64,000 nucleotides of DNA from an uncultured Clostridia bacterium (GTDB lineage: Bacteria; Bacillota; Clostridia; Oscillospirales; Acutalibacteraceae): the NCBI GenBank assembly GCA_945874765.1, contig CAMCHQ010000002.1, forward strand, positions 1-64,000. Reading direction: 5' to 3'. The position numbers and the translations under genes were made by a program. Below, piece after piece: positions 15,539 through 24,562 of this stretch (position 1 is its first letter; every line of letters starts with the position of its first letter). The notes below the pieces were generated by a model. The model made no database searches, had not been told where the DNA came from, and saw only the letters and a list, made by a program, of their open reading frames with translations.

Positions 15539-15958
15539 GTGAGTCCGATTTTATTAGAATTAGTGCCTGACAGAAGCGCCACCTTCACCGCTACGGTTAT
15601 TATCGCCGGTGCCGGTATCGTTTTCTTAATGCTTGTACTTTTAATAATCATTTTCTACTTATTCGGAAAGGTTGTTTCAAGCGCTGAAGCTAAGACAAAA
15701 AAAGGAAAAACCAATAAAGTAACCAAGAGTGAACAAAAGCTTCCTGCTCCTGCACCTGTTAAAAAGGCAAGCGCTCCTGCACCTAAGGTTGAGGCAGGCA
15801 TCAGCGGTGAGGTCGTTGCGGCTATTGCGGCTGCCGTTGCTGTAAGTGAAGGCGAGGGTGCTGTTGTTAAATCAATTCGTAGGGTCAATGTTGTGAACGT
15901 TAAGGGCAGAAATCCTTGGGCTAATGCTGCTGTTCACGATAACACAAGACCGTTTTAG
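15539..15958 (+). CDS. sodium-pump decarboxylase gamma subunit (OadG-like)
   Basis: A 139-residue small subunit of a Na+-translocating biotin-dependent decarboxylase. It has one N-terminal membrane helix (AGAGIVFLMLVLLIIIFYLF), a Lys-rich stretch, an Ala/Pro-rich hinge (PAPAPVKKASAPAPK) and the C-terminal NPWANAA...RPF motif common to OadG/MmdC. The gamma subunit anchors the carboxyltransferase to the membrane beta subunit. It starts at GTG after GGGGGA. The beta gene follows 13 bases downstream. The Ala/Pro hinge is not followed by a biotinyl Met-Lys site, so the biotin carrier is elsewhere. Confidence 0.85.
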   Translation: MSPILLELVPDRSATFTATVIIAGAGIVFLMLVLLIIIFYLFGKVVSSAEAKTKKGKTNKVTKSEQKLPAPAPVKKASAPAPKVEAGISGEVVAAIAAAVAVSEGEGAVVKSIRRVNVVNVKGRNPWANAAVHDNTRPF

Positions 15959-15971
15959 GAGGCAGTAAACA

Positions 15972-17180
15972 ATGGAAATTTTACAGGGTGTTTGGGAAGT
16001 AATTGTCAGCATCTTCACAAACTCAGGTTATGCTTATTTCTTTACTGCTGACGGCGGATATAAGAATGCGATTATGCTTCTTGTAGCATTTGCATTTCTT
16101 TATTTAGGTATTAAAAAAGGCTTTGAGCCGCTTCTTATGGTTCCTATTGCATTCGGTATGCTTCTTGCTAATATACCCGATGCAAACTTGGCGGTTCAAT
16201 ATCACGACCTTGCAGGTTTCAGAGATTTGCTTGCAGGCAGAGGCGAATTTGTCGGCTGCACACCGGGTCTTATGGACTTCCTTTACTTTGGTGTTAAAGC
16301 CGGTATTTACCCACCGCTTATCTTCCTTGGTATCGGTGCTATGACTGACTTTGCTCCGCTTATCGCAAACCCAAGTTCATTTATTCTCGGTGCTGCCGCT
16401 CAGCTCGGTATCTTCTTTACCTACTTGGGCGCTATCCTCTTAGGCTTTGCTCCTAATGAGGCAGGTTCAATCGCTATCATCGGCGGTGCTGACGGTCCTA
16501 CCGCAATTTTCGTAACGTCGCAGCTTGCTCCGTATATGCTCGGTACTATTGCCGTGGCAGCATATTCGTATATGGCTCTTGTTCCGGTTATTCAGCCGCC
16601 TATTATGAGAGCACTTACAACAAAGAAAGAAAGAAGCGTTGTTATGGGCGGATTAAGACCTGTATCAAAGCTTGAAAAGATACTCTTCCCGATTATGGTA
16701 ACAGTTATCGTTTCTCTTCTTCTTCCTGACGCTGCTTCTCTTGTAGGTATGCTTATGCTCGGTAACCTTCTTAAAGAAAGCGGACAGACAGAGCGTATTG
16801 CAAAGGCTGCACAAAACGAACTTATGAATATTGTAACAATATTCCTCGGCATTTCAGTAGGTGCTACTACATCAGCTCAAAGCTTCCTTAACCTTAACAC
16901 AATCAAGATTGTTGTTCTCGGTCTTATTGCTTTCTGTCTCGGTACAGCAGGCGGTACATTGTTCGGTAAGCTTATGTATGTTGCTACTAAGGGCAAGGTT
17001 AATCCGCTTATCGGTTCAGCAGGCGTATCTGCCGTTCCTATGGCTGCCCGTGTATCACAAAAGGAAGGTCAAAGAGAAAATCCGGCAAACTTCCTTCTTA
17101 TGCACGCTATGGGTCCTAACGTATCAGGCGTTATCGGTTCTGCCGTTGCAGCAGGTATTTTGCTTACACTTCTTAAGTGA
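15972..17180 (+). CDS. oadB: sodium-pump decarboxylase beta subunit
   Basis: A 402-residue polytopic membrane protein of the OAD_beta/MmdB/GcdB family. It couples decarboxylation of a carboxybiotin intermediate to Na+ export. Diagnostic segments are present: LYFGVKAGIYPPLIFLGIGA, GADGPTAIFV (the conserved substrate/Na+ region with the key Asp) and the late NPLIGSAGVSAVPMAARVS with the Na+-site Ser/Asn. Preceded by GGAGG. No alpha carboxyltransferase or biotin carrier is encoded beside it, so whether the pump uses oxaloacetate, methylmalonyl-CoA or glutaconyl-CoA cannot be decided. A terminator follows. Confidence 0.95.
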   Translation: MEILQGVWEVIVSIFTNSGYAYFFTADGGYKNAIMLLVAFAFLYLGIKKGFEPLLMVPIAFGMLLANIPDANLAVQYHDLAGFRDLLAGRGEFVGCTPGLMDFLYFGVKAGIYPPLIFLGIGAMTDFAPLIANPSSFILGAAAQLGIFFTYLGAILLGFAPNEAGSIAIIGGADGPTAIFVTSQLAPYMLGTIAVAAYSYMALVPVIQPPIMRALTTKKERSVVMGGLRPVSKLEKILFPIMVTVIVSLLLPDAASLVGMLMLGNLLKESGQTERIAKAAQNELMNIVTIFLGISVGATTSAQSFLNLNTIKIVVLGLIAFCLGTAGGTLFGKLMYVATKGKVNPLIGSAGVSAVPMAARVSQKEGQRENPANFLLMHAMGPNVSGVIGSAVAAGILLTLLK

Positions 17181-17210
17181 TGAGGTTTATTTAAACAAAA
17201 ATATAAAATC

Positions 17211-17240
17211 AGGGTGGCAGATTTGTCACCCTTGTTTTTT
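17211..17240 (+). terminator. terminator of oadG-oadB
   Basis: AGGGTG (17211-17216) pairs with CACCCT (17227-17232), followed by TGTTTTTTA. Confidence 0.75.
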
Positions 17241-17275
17241 AGTATGATTATTTTATTATCGGAAAGGGAAAATTT

Positions 17276-19513
17276 ATGGCTTTAAATGAAATGCAGCAGC
17301 TTGCTGTCGATACAACCGAGGGACCGCTTTTAATTTTGGCAGGCGCAGGTTCGGGAAAAACCACAGTTCTTGTAAACCGTGTGGAACATATTATTTCTTC
17401 TCACCTTGCAACACCGTGGCAGGTACTTGCAATCACGTTTACAAATAAAGCGGCAGGGGAACTCAGAGAAAGGCTTGTAAGCGCTATCGGCGATGAGGCT
17501 AATGATATTTGGGCTTACACTTTCCATAGCTGCTGTTCAAGAATTTTAAGACGTTTCGGCGAAAAGATAGGATATACAAATCATTTTACTATTTATGATA
17601 CCGACGATTCGAGAAGAGTTATGAAGCAGTGCCAAAAGCAACTCGGTATTGAGGATAAACTTATTAATCATAAATCGATTTTGGCGGAAATCAGCAGGGC
17701 AAAGGATAGCCTTGTATCCCCAAAGGAGTATAAGCAAACGGCGCAAAACGATTTCAGAAAGAGTAAAATTGCCGAATGTTATGAGCTTTATCAATCTCAG
17801 CTTAAAAAATCCGACGCAATGGATTTTGATGATATTATTTTTAATACCGTTAAACTTCTTGAGGAAAATGAGGACGTTCGTGACCTTTATCAAACTCAAT
17901 TCAAGTATGTTATGGTTGACGAGTATCAGGATACAAACCATGCGCAATATGTTTTGACTTCTCTTCTTGCCGATAAATATAAAAATATCTGCGTTGTAGG
18001 TGATGACGACCAGAGTATTTATCGCTTTCGTGGTGCTACGATTGAAAATATACTTTCTTTTGAAAATCATTATAAGGGTGCAAAGGTAATCAGACTTGAA
18101 GAAAATTACCGTTCAACCCAAAACATTCTTGACGGTGCAAATGCCGTTATTTCTCATAATAAAAACCGTAAGGGCAAAACCTTGTTTACACGTTCGGGTG
18201 CCGGCGATAAAATCGTTTATAAAACGGTTATGAGTGAGTCGGAAGAGTCGCAGTACATAATTGATGAGATAGTCAAAAACGTTAATAACGGTATGAAATA
18301 CAGCGACCATGCTATTCTTTACCGTATGAATGCGCAGTCACGTAATCTTGAAGTTATGCTTACAAAAAGCGGTATATCACACAGGATTATCGGCGGTCAC
18401 CGCTTCTTTGACAGAAAAGAAATTAAGGATATCGTATCATATCTTGCCGTTATCAATAATCCGAGTGATAATGTAAGGCTTCAGCGTATTATCAATGTTC
18501 CTAAGCGTGCAATCGGAGATACTATGTTTGCTAATGTGCTTGAAATCGGTGCAGGGCTCGGTATGTCGGCTTTTGAGGTTTGCGAACGTGCAGACGAATT
18601 TCAGAAAACTTCCCGCAGTGCTTCTAAACTTATGGGCTTTGCAAAAATGATAAGAGGTTTTCAGGAATGTATTGAAAACGGAATGGGGCTTAACGATTTG
18701 CTCCAAGAGGTTTTGGACGTTACAAAGTATCTTGACTATCTTCAGGAAGAGCCTGAAACATATGAGGACAGGGTAAACAATATCAAGGAACTTTCATCAA
18801 TGTTTATCAAGTATGAGGAGGAAAGCGAGGACGCAAACCTTTCCGAATTTCTTGAGGACGTTGCGCTTATTTCGGATATCGATTCATATAACGAAGACGA
18901 GGACGCAGTAGTGCTTATGACGCTTCATTCCGCAAAGGGCCTTGAATTTCCCGTTGTATTTATTCCGGGTATGGAAGAGGGTATCTTCCCGGGTAATCAG
19001 TCAATGTTCAGCGAAGAAGATTTGGAAGAGGAGCGCCGTCTTGCTTATGTTGGAATTACAAGAGCAAAGAAAAAGCTTTATCTTATTTCTTCTCAGCAAC
19101 GTATGCTTTACGGTCAGACTTCCCGTAATATGCCGTCAAGATTTTTGAGAGAAATTCCGTCGTCGGTTATTGATGACCAATCGGTTACAGCACGCAGAAG
19201 TACAGGATTTTCAACTCCACGTTCGGCTTATACCACTGCGTCAAGGAATGCGTCGGGTTATTCACCTCATAATAAAATCGGCTCATATACTCAGTCATCA
19301 AGCAGTGCCCATAAATTCGGTCAGGCAGGCAACGGTGCGCAAAAGAATAATATTGACTTTAAGGTCGGTGATACCGTAAGCCATAAGTCATTCGGCACGG
19401 GTACAATTCTTACCATTACACCTATGGGCGGAGATATGCTTTTGGAGGTTGCGTTTGACAAGGCGGGAACCAAGAAAATGATGGCTAATTACGCAAGGCT
19501 TGAAAAGAAATAA
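17276..19513 (+). CDS. pcrA: ATP-dependent DNA helicase PcrA (UvrD family)
   Basis: A 745-residue superfamily 1A 3'-5' helicase for repair and replication conflicts. Motifs are intact: Q-motif LNEMQQLAV, Walker A GAGSGKTT (23-30), TFTNKAA (Ia), VDEYQDTN (II), DDDQSIYRFRGA (III), ENYRSTQ (IV), TLHSAKGLEFPVVF (V) and VGITRAKKKLYL (VI). The C-terminal 50 residues (FKVGDTVSHKSFGTGTIL) are the Tudor-like domain that in PcrA contacts RNA polymerase and other partners. Full family length. It starts at ATG 17276 after GGAAAGGG. It is monocistronic. The 274 bases after it (19514-19787) hold only AT-rich DNA and the next promoter. Confidence 0.96.
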   Translation: MALNEMQQLAVDTTEGPLLILAGAGSGKTTVLVNRVEHIISSHLATPWQVLAITFTNKAAGELRERLVSAIGDEANDIWAYTFHSCCSRILRRFGEKIGYTNHFTIYDTDDSRRVMKQCQKQLGIEDKLINHKSILAEISRAKDSLVSPKEYKQTAQNDFRKSKIAECYELYQSQLKKSDAMDFDDIIFNTVKLLEENEDVRDLYQTQFKYVMVDEYQDTNHAQYVLTSLLADKYKNICVVGDDDQSIYRFRGATIENILSFENHYKGAKVIRLEENYRSTQNILDGANAVISHNKNRKGKTLFTRSGAGDKIVYKTVMSESEESQYIIDEIVKNVNNGMKYSDHAILYRMNAQSRNLEVMLTKSGISHRIIGGHRFFDRKEIKDIVSYLAVINNPSDNVRLQRIINVPKRAIGDTMFANVLEIGAGLGMSAFEVCERADEFQKTSRSASKLMGFAKMIRGFQECIENGMGLNDLLQEVLDVTKYLDYLQEEPETYEDRVNNIKELSSMFIKYEEESEDANLSEFLEDVALISDIDSYNEDEDAVVLMTLHSAKGLEFPVVFIPGMEEGIFPGNQSMFSEEDLEEERRLAYVGITRAKKKLYLISSQQRMLYGQTSRNMPSRFLREIPSSVIDDQSVTARRSTGFSTPRSAYTTASRNASGYSPHNKIGSYTQSSSSAHKFGQAGNGAQKNNIDFKVGDTVSHKSFGTGTILTITPMGGDMLLEVAFDKAGTKKMMANYARLEKK

Positions 19514-19687
19514 TACCTTATATCAATTATAGTAATCTTTTATATAACCGAGTGCATAAACTGTTATAAGAGTGCGGATTTTGCATTAGCGCTTTAAAGA
19601 GTTATTAGTCAATTTGATATATAAAGGCAGTTAAAATATTGATATTTTTATTGCTTTATACAAAAAAATTATAAAAGTCAAAATATG

Positions 19688-19716
19688 TTGCATTTTGTAA
19701 TTGTTTGTACTATATT
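19688..19716 (+). promoter_or_regulatory. promoter of the polysaccharide deacetylase gene
   Basis: TTGCAT (19688-19693), a 17-base spacer and TATATT (19711-19716), 72 bases before ATG 19788. Confidence 0.5.
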
Positions 19717-19787
19717 AGTAGTGGATAAAGAGAGTTTTAAAGATTTTTATAGGCAATGGGTACTTTTAGAATGGAGATAATCACATT

Positions 19788-21125
19788 ATGGAGAAAAAGA
19801 TAAAAGTTTTTTCAGCACTTACAATTTTCATAATTATTGTTGCGGCAATAACCGCCCTTTGCATAACAGGTTCAAAAGATTTAGCGCCTGTAAAAAATGT
19901 CAGAATGGCAAAAAACAGTGAAAATTCCATTTCTCTTGCCTGGGATGAGGTTAATAAAGCAGACGGCTACTATGTTTATAATCTTGACAGCGACGCAAAT
20001 AAGTATGTCAAGCTCGGCGCAAGCAAGGGTAAGGAAAATTGCAAGTTTGAAATAAAGGATATTCCGAGTGCAAGCGTTTACAAAATTAAGGTTTTGGCTT
20101 ACCGCACATTTATGAAAAAAGAATATTTAAGCGAAAAGGCTAAGGAATATACGGTTTATTCTAATCCGAGCAAGCCGTCACTCAGCGCTTTTTCAGGCGG
20201 TAAGGGCGTTCTTTCAATGGAATGGAATGACCAGGATAATTTAACGGGGTACGATATTCAATATTCAAAGAACAGCGATTTTGCGGAATATAAAAATGAG
20301 CAGATAAATGACGGTGCTACACGTAATTTTTCCGTCAAAGATTTGACAGCCGGCGATGTTTATTACACTCGTGTAAGGTCTTATATGAATGTTAATGACA
20401 AGCTTATTTACAGTCAGTGGAGTGATACTCAGCAAGTTACCATTTATGATAAGGATATCAATATCGGCAAGGTTGACCCTAATAAGCCTATGATTGCTTT
20501 TTCATTTGATGACGGACCTGCTTATGATTATAACGGCTCTAATTCAACAAAACGTATTCTTGCCGTTCTTGAAAAATATAACGCACGTGCAACTTTCTTT
20601 ATGGTAGGTGAACGTGTTAATGACGAAACGAAGCATTTGCTTGATAAGGAAATTCAACTTGGCTGTGAACTTGGCAACCATACATTTTCTCACAACCATT
20701 ACGGCTCTCAGGTAACGGCAAGCGATATTTCAAAGGCAAGCAAGCAGATTGAAAAGATAAGCGGCAAAGCGCCTACAATGTTTAGATGCCCCGGCGGTAT
20801 TATTGCCTCTACTATCAGAAAAGAATGTGAAAAAGAGGGTATGCCTCTTGCATATTGGTCTGTCGATACAGAGGATTGGCGTTCTAAAGACGCAGGAAAG
20901 GTTTATAAGAACATTACAAGATATGCTTATGACGGTTCAATCGTTTTAATGCACGATATCTATCCGTCAACGGCAGACGCTGTTGAAAGGGTAGTGCCTG
21001 AGCTTGTTGCAAAGGGATATCAAATTGTAACGGTCAGTGAGCTTATCGCTGCCAAAACAGGTGAAAATCCTAAGGCAGGTAATCAATACGTCGATTATAA
21101 GACGATAAATAACAATACACACTGA
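19788..21125 (+). CDS. membrane-anchored polysaccharide deacetylase with FN3 domains
   Basis: A 445-residue surface enzyme. Residues 8-30 form a membrane anchor or uncleaved signal. Two fibronectin type III domains follow (~35-125 and ~130-220; NSISLAWDEVNKADGYYVY and LTGYDIQYSKNSDFAEY). The C-terminal NodB domain (~230-430) carries SFDDGP, the metal-site HTFSH, RCPGG, WSVDTEDW and VLMHDI. It probably removes acetyl groups from peptidoglycan or another N-acetylhexosamine polymer, a common route to lysozyme resistance. The arrangement is complete with no missing catalytic residue. It is alone on its transcript and ends at a bidirectional terminator. Confidence 0.92.
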   Translation: MEKKIKVFSALTIFIIIVAAITALCITGSKDLAPVKNVRMAKNSENSISLAWDEVNKADGYYVYNLDSDANKYVKLGASKGKENCKFEIKDIPSASVYKIKVLAYRTFMKKEYLSEKAKEYTVYSNPSKPSLSAFSGGKGVLSMEWNDQDNLTGYDIQYSKNSDFAEYKNEQINDGATRNFSVKDLTAGDVYYTRVRSYMNVNDKLIYSQWSDTQQVTIYDKDINIGKVDPNKPMIAFSFDDGPAYDYNGSNSTKRILAVLEKYNARATFFMVGERVNDETKHLLDKEIQLGCELGNHTFSHNHYGSQVTASDISKASKQIEKISGKAPTMFRCPGGIIASTIRKECEKEGMPLAYWSVDTEDWRSKDAGKVYKNITRYAYDGSIVLMHDIYPSTADAVERVVPELVAKGYQIVTVSELIAAKTGENPKAGNQYVDYKTINNNTH

Positions 21126-21132
21126 TTAATAA

Positions 21133-21172
21133 AAAACAAAGCGTTGGAATTTTTTCCAACGCTTTGTTTTTT
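21133..21172. terminator. bidirectional terminator between convergent genes
   Basis: AAAACAAAGCGTTGGAA (21133-21149) pairs perfectly with its complement at 21154-21170. An A run lies on one side and a T run on the other, so it serves both the deacetylase (+) and the ABC transporter operon (-). Confidence 0.9.
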
Positions 21173-21182
21173 ATATTGTATT

Positions 21183-21905
21183 TTATAATACTGCTCTGAG
21201 GAATTGCTGAAGTCTCGGGTCTTTAGGTGCGCCGAAAATTTCACTTGGCGGTGCGTCCTCAACAATATATCCGTCTGCCATAAAGATTACTCTGTCTGCA
21301 ACCTCTCTTGCAAATCCCATTTCGTGAGTAACAACAACCATTGTCATGCCCTCGTTTGCAAGGTCTTTCATAACCTGCAAAACTTCGCCTACCATTTCAG
21401 GGTCAAGCGCCGAAGTAGGCTCGTCAAAAAGCATAACTTTTGGATTCATTGCAAGGGAACGAACAATTGCGGCTCTCTGCTTTTGACCGCCTGAGATGTG
21501 TGACGGATAAGCGTCAGCCTTGTCAGCAAGACCTACTCTTTCCAAAAGCTCCATAGCCTTTGCGTTAGCCTGCTCTTTATTCATAATTTTGAGCTGAACA
21601 GGGGCAAGAGTAATATTTTCAAGTATGGTTTTGTTGTTGAAAAGATTAAAGTGCTGGAAAACCATACCCATATGTTCACGAACCTTGTTAATGTCGCATT
21701 TTTTGTCGGTAATAAGCTGACCGTCAAAATAAATTTCACCCTCGGTCGGAGTTTCAAGCAAGTTAAGGCATCTTAAAAATGTACTTTTACCCGAACCCGA
21801 CGGGCCGATAATAACTATTTTTTCGCCTTGTTTGATTTCATAATCAATGCCTTTAAGCACTTCGTTATCGCCAAAGCTTTTTTTCAAATTCTTAACGGTA
21901 ATCAC
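21183..21905 (-). CDS. polar amino acid ABC transporter ATPase (GlnQ-type)
   Basis: 240 residues, the cytoplasmic ATPase of an amino acid importer. Walker A is GPSGSGKST, the Q-loop is in MVFQHFNLF, the signature is [16 protein letters not shown], Walker B is [14 protein letters not shown] and the switch His is in VVTHEMGF. The QHFNLF and [10 protein letters not shown] stretches are typical of the PAAT (GlnQ/HisP) family. GTG start at 21905; it overlaps the permease gene by 14 bases, so both are co-translated. Substrate is probably a polar or charged amino acid, not determinable from sequence. Confidence 0.95.
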   Translation of the reverse strand: MITVKNLKKSFGDNEVLKGIDYEIKQGEKIVIIGPSGSGKSTFLRCLNLLETPTEGEIYFDGQLITDKKCDINKVREHMGMVFQHFNLFNNKTILENITLAPVQLKIMNKEQANAKAMELLERVGLADKADAYPSHISGGQKQRAAIVRSLAMNPKVMLFDEPTSALDPEMVGEVLQVMKDLANEGMTMVVVTHEMGFAREVADRVIFMADGYIVEDAPPSEIFGAPKDPRLQQFLRAVL

Positions 21906-22596
21906 TTTTTCTCAAACTCCTTTCCATAATTTTGATAAGAGTAGAAATTACAAGTACCATTACAATGTAAATTACAGCCATTACAAGATAAGGAACCATA
22001 AAGTCATATGTGTTAGAGCCGATACGCTGGAATGCAAGGTAAAGGTCTGTAGCGCCTACGAAGCTGACAACGGAAGTTTCCTTGATAAGAGAAATAAATT
22101 CGTTGCCAAGGGTTGGAAGAATGTTTTTAACAGCTTGCGGAATAACAATTTTTATCATCGTTGTGCCGTAGCTCAAACCGACAGCACGTCCGCCTTCCAT
22201 TTGACCCGGGTCAACCGAAAGAATACCTGCTCTCATAATCTCTGAAATGTATGCGCCGGAGTTTAAGCCGAAAACTATAACGGCAACCGCAACACTTTTC
22301 AAATTGATTGAAAGAAGCGGCATAAGCACGTAGTAGAACAAAAGAAGCTGAACTACAATAGGTGTGCCACGGAAGAAGTTTACATAAAGCTTTGCGAGTG
22401 CGTCAAGCACCTTTACGGCACCGTTGGTTTTAGGTACTACTCGGATTGTTGCAATAAGCGTACCGATAATTATACCTATCACAAGACCGAGTACGGCAAT
22501 TATAAGTGTGTTTCTTAATCCCTCAATAACAACGTTGTATCCGCCGTTATCGAGAAAGAATTTCCAAAACACTTCAAATTTCTTTTCAAAATTCAT
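21892..22596 (-). CDS. amino acid ABC transporter permease
   Basis: A 234-residue HisM/GlnP-type permease with about five membrane helices. It has the N-terminal family signature [20 protein letters not shown] and the ATPase-coupling EAA loop ([21 protein letters not shown]). [16 protein letters not shown] is the typical HisM-family segment. It should form a homodimeric channel with the ATPase encoded just downstream. It is separated from the binding-protein gene by a hairpin (22616-22643) that probably reduces its expression relative to that protein. Confidence 0.95.
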   Translation of the reverse strand: MNFEKKFEVFWKFFLDNGGYNVVIEGLRNTLIIAVLGLVIGIIIGTLIATIRVVPKTNGAVKVLDALAKLYVNFFRGTPIVVQLLLFYYVLMPLLSINLKSVAVAVIVFGLNSGAYISEIMRAGILSVDPGQMEGGRAVGLSYGTTMIKIVIPQAVKNILPTLGNEFISLIKETSVVSFVGATDLYLAFQRIGSNTYDFMVPYLVMAVIYIVMVLVISTLIKIMERSLRKSDYR

Positions 22597-22615
22597 TAAT
22601 AAGTCCTCATATCAT

Positions 22616-22645
22616 AAAAGCCCATTCGTTTGAATGGGCTTTTGC
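22616..22645 (-). terminator. intra-operon hairpin below the binding-protein gene
   Basis: AAAAGCCCATTC (22616-22627) pairs with GAATGGGCTTTT (22632-22643) around GTTT. On the minus strand it follows the binding-protein stop and precedes the permease, a common device for making excess binding protein. Confidence 0.75.
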
Positions 22646-22658
22646 TTTAATGTTTAAA

Positions 22659-23558
22659 TTATGCTACGGCGTTAATTGAGTTTGTGATTGCCTGAGCAGG
22701 AGCTGCGTCAATGATAACATAGTTTACGCCACCGTTGATTAAATCCTGAACAGCAAGTGAACCGTTTGCATAGCCCTTCCAGGTTGCATTAAGCTTTGTG
22801 AAGCCAAAGTCTTTACTGCCTTCAACATAATACTGACCTGTTGTACCGTTTTGACCGCCGATAAGAACTGATGAATCAAAGCCCTGAAGAATCTTGTCAA
22901 CATCTTCCTTAGTCTTGCAGTTGTCAAATGTAGTGTCGTCAGCCTTAACAACAAGCTTCTGTGCAGCGTTGTAGTAAGAATCGCAGAAGTCAACCTGCTT
23001 TGCTCTTTCTTTTGTTACGGTAAGACCTGCCATACCGATATCAGCCTTTTGCTGCTGAACTGAAAGAAGAACAGCGTCGAATGCCATATCTACGATTACA
23101 AGCTCTTTACCAAGCTTATCGGCAAGAAGCTTTGCAATTTCCATATCAATACCGTAGAACTTGTTGCCCTCTTTGTATTCAAAAGGCTCAAATTCAGCGT
23201 TTGTTGCAACTACGAGCTGGTCCTTAGACTTGTCCTGCTTTGCAGACTCAACGCCTACAGGTTCGCCGTCACCGAAGTAGTGATTGCTGATTTCTTCAAG
23301 CTCACCGTTTGATTTCATTTCCTTGATAAGCTCGTTGCATTTCTCTTTAAGCTCAGGCTGCTTCTTGTCTACACCGAAAGCATACTTTTCGCTTGAAAGT
23401 TCAATGTCAACAACCTTAACCTTAGCGGCTGATGTGGTTGATTCAGTGTTTGTTTTGCTGTCGTCAGTGCTCTTTGATGATGAGCAGCCTGCAAAGATTG
23501 CAACTACTACCATAAGCGCTGCAAGAACAACAGCAGAAATTTTCTTAGATAATTTCAT
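22659..23558 (-). CDS. amino acid-binding lipoprotein, apparently circularly permuted
   Basis: 299 residues with a lipoprotein signal (IFAGC, Cys25), so it is anchored outside the membrane as the receptor of this importer. After a Ser/Thr linker, residues 50-97 read IELSSEKYAFGVDKKQPELK and then NELIKEMKSNGELEEISNHY. This is the last strand-helix unit that normally closes an SBP_bac_3 domain. Residues 113-299 then follow the ordinary order from the first strand (LVVATNAEFEPFEYKEG) through GIDMEIAKLLADKLG and QNGTTGQYYVEG to VNYVIIDAAPAQAITNSIN, and stop without the usual closing unit. The C-terminal piece thus seems moved to the front. No residue is evidently missing. The permuted order is my reading of family patterns. 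Confidence 0.9.
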   Translation of the reverse strand: MKLSKKISAVVLAALMVVVAIFAGCSSSKSTDDSKTNTESTTSAAKVKVVDIELSSEKYAFGVDKKQPELKEKCNELIKEMKSNGELEEISNHYFGDGEPVGVESAKQDKSKDQLVVATNAEFEPFEYKEGNKFYGIDMEIAKLLADKLGKELVIVDMAFDAVLLSVQQQKADIGMAGLTVTKERAKQVDFCDSYYNAAQKLVVKADDTTFDNCKTKEDVDKILQGFDSSVLIGGQNGTTGQYYVEGSKDFGFTKLNATWKGYANGSLAVQDLINGGVNYVIIDAAPAQAITNSINAVA

Positions 23559-23600
23559 CTTATTTTCCTCCGTATTTTGTTTTTAAATGACATAATAAAA

Positions 23601-23656
23601 GACACGGCTATTTCTAACCATGTCAATAATTTATCACAATAATCGCATAAAGTCAA
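23601..23656 (-). promoter_or_regulatory. promoter and possible operator of the amino acid ABC operon
   Basis: On the minus strand TTGACT (23656-23651), a 17-base spacer and TAAATT (23633-23628). Just downstream lies an imperfect palindrome, GACACGG...CCATGTC (23601-23624), that could bind a repressor. Confidence 0.5.
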
Positions 23657-23714
23657 TATTTTAAGAATATTAGCTGTATATTTATGCATAAAATTAATAT
23701 TGTTGTTGAAATTT

Positions 23715-23748
23715 ATTAAGGCAGGAGCAAGCCCCTGCCCCACGGTAT
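23715..23748. repeat. GC-rich palindrome in intergenic DNA
   Basis: GGCAGG-N8-CCTGCC stands out in AT-rich surroundings just downstream of the cupin gene on the minus strand. It may be its terminator (the minus strand continues TTAATAAATTT) or a REP-like repeat related in style to 62907-62967. Confidence 0.4.
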
Positions 23749-23769
23749 TCGAACGCTTTATCAAAGTTT

Positions 23770-24543
23770 TTAGTCGGCGTTTGCGAGCCATTCATATTCA
23801 GGCACGTAAATTCTTGTCTTGTCCCACGGGTCTCCGTCAAGGTGGCGGATAAGCCAAACGTAATACATTTCATATCCCGGTGCCGTAACCTGCTGATGAG
23901 CGTTGCCTCCTCTTATGCAAAGACAGCTTCCGTTTTCCGTTTTATAAGGAGTGTCGCCTTCAAATCCTGCACCGAAGCCCTCGGGACGGTCGAACTGATA
24001 ATAATAAAGTTCGGGCTGTGGGTGATGATGAGGCGGATAGCTTGACCAACGTCCCGGCTGATTGAATACTTCACCCATAACCATATTCGACTCGGGTGCA
24101 TTGTCAAGGTCAAACATTGTTGATACAATTCTGTGTCCCGTGCCGTTCCACTGACCTTTGCCGAATTCCTGATAAAGACAATTGTCGGGATTATAAAATT
24201 CACTCTTCCAGGTTTTTTCGTTATCTGTCATTTGAACGAGCACTTCACTGTCCTCATTTGCGGTAACGCTTGCTTTAACCTGCTTGCAAAAATGAATTGC
24301 ATAAGGCTTTTTTTCAAAAGGATTTTTCCTCTTGCAGCGTTCGTTTATCTCGTCGCCTGCCTTAAAGGTAACATCGCCGGAAAGAAGCAAAATTGCACAT
24401 TCGTTTTTATCCTCGCATATTTCGAGAACTTCGCCTTTTTTCATCTTCTTAACGTAAATGTCCATAAGCATTTCGGAATTAATGCCGTTCATTTCGCAAA
24501 GAACTTTTTTACCGTTTTCATCATATTCAGGCTTGAATAACAT
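23770..24543 (-). CDS. IolB-like cupin (5-deoxy-glucuronate isomerase family)
   Basis: 257 residues in a bicupin fold. Metal ligands are visible in SSYPPHHHPQPELYYYQF (His172-174 region, Glu178) and in GNAHQQV (His216). In inositol breakdown IolB converts 5-deoxy-glucuronate to 5-dehydro-2-deoxy-gluconate. No other iol gene is nearby, so the substrate is uncertain and a sugar-acid isomerase is the safer description. I start it at ATG 24543, which follows AAGGAGA by seven bases. A longer frame to 24600 overlaps the ribosome site and is unlikely. Confidence 0.8.
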   Translation of the reverse strand: MLFKPEYDENGKKVLCEMNGINSEMLMDIYVKKMKKGEVLEICEDKNECAILLLSGDVTFKAGDEINERCKRKNPFEKKPYAIHFCKQVKASVTANEDSEVLVQMTDNEKTWKSEFYNPDNCLYQEFGKGQWNGTGHRIVSTMFDLDNAPESNMVMGEVFNQPGRWSSYPPHHHPQPELYYYQFDRPEGFGAGFEGDTPYKTENGSCLCIRGGNAHQQVTAPGYEMYYVWLIRHLDGDPWDKTRIYVPEYEWLANAD

Positions 24544-24562
24544 AAATATATCTCCTTTGAAA

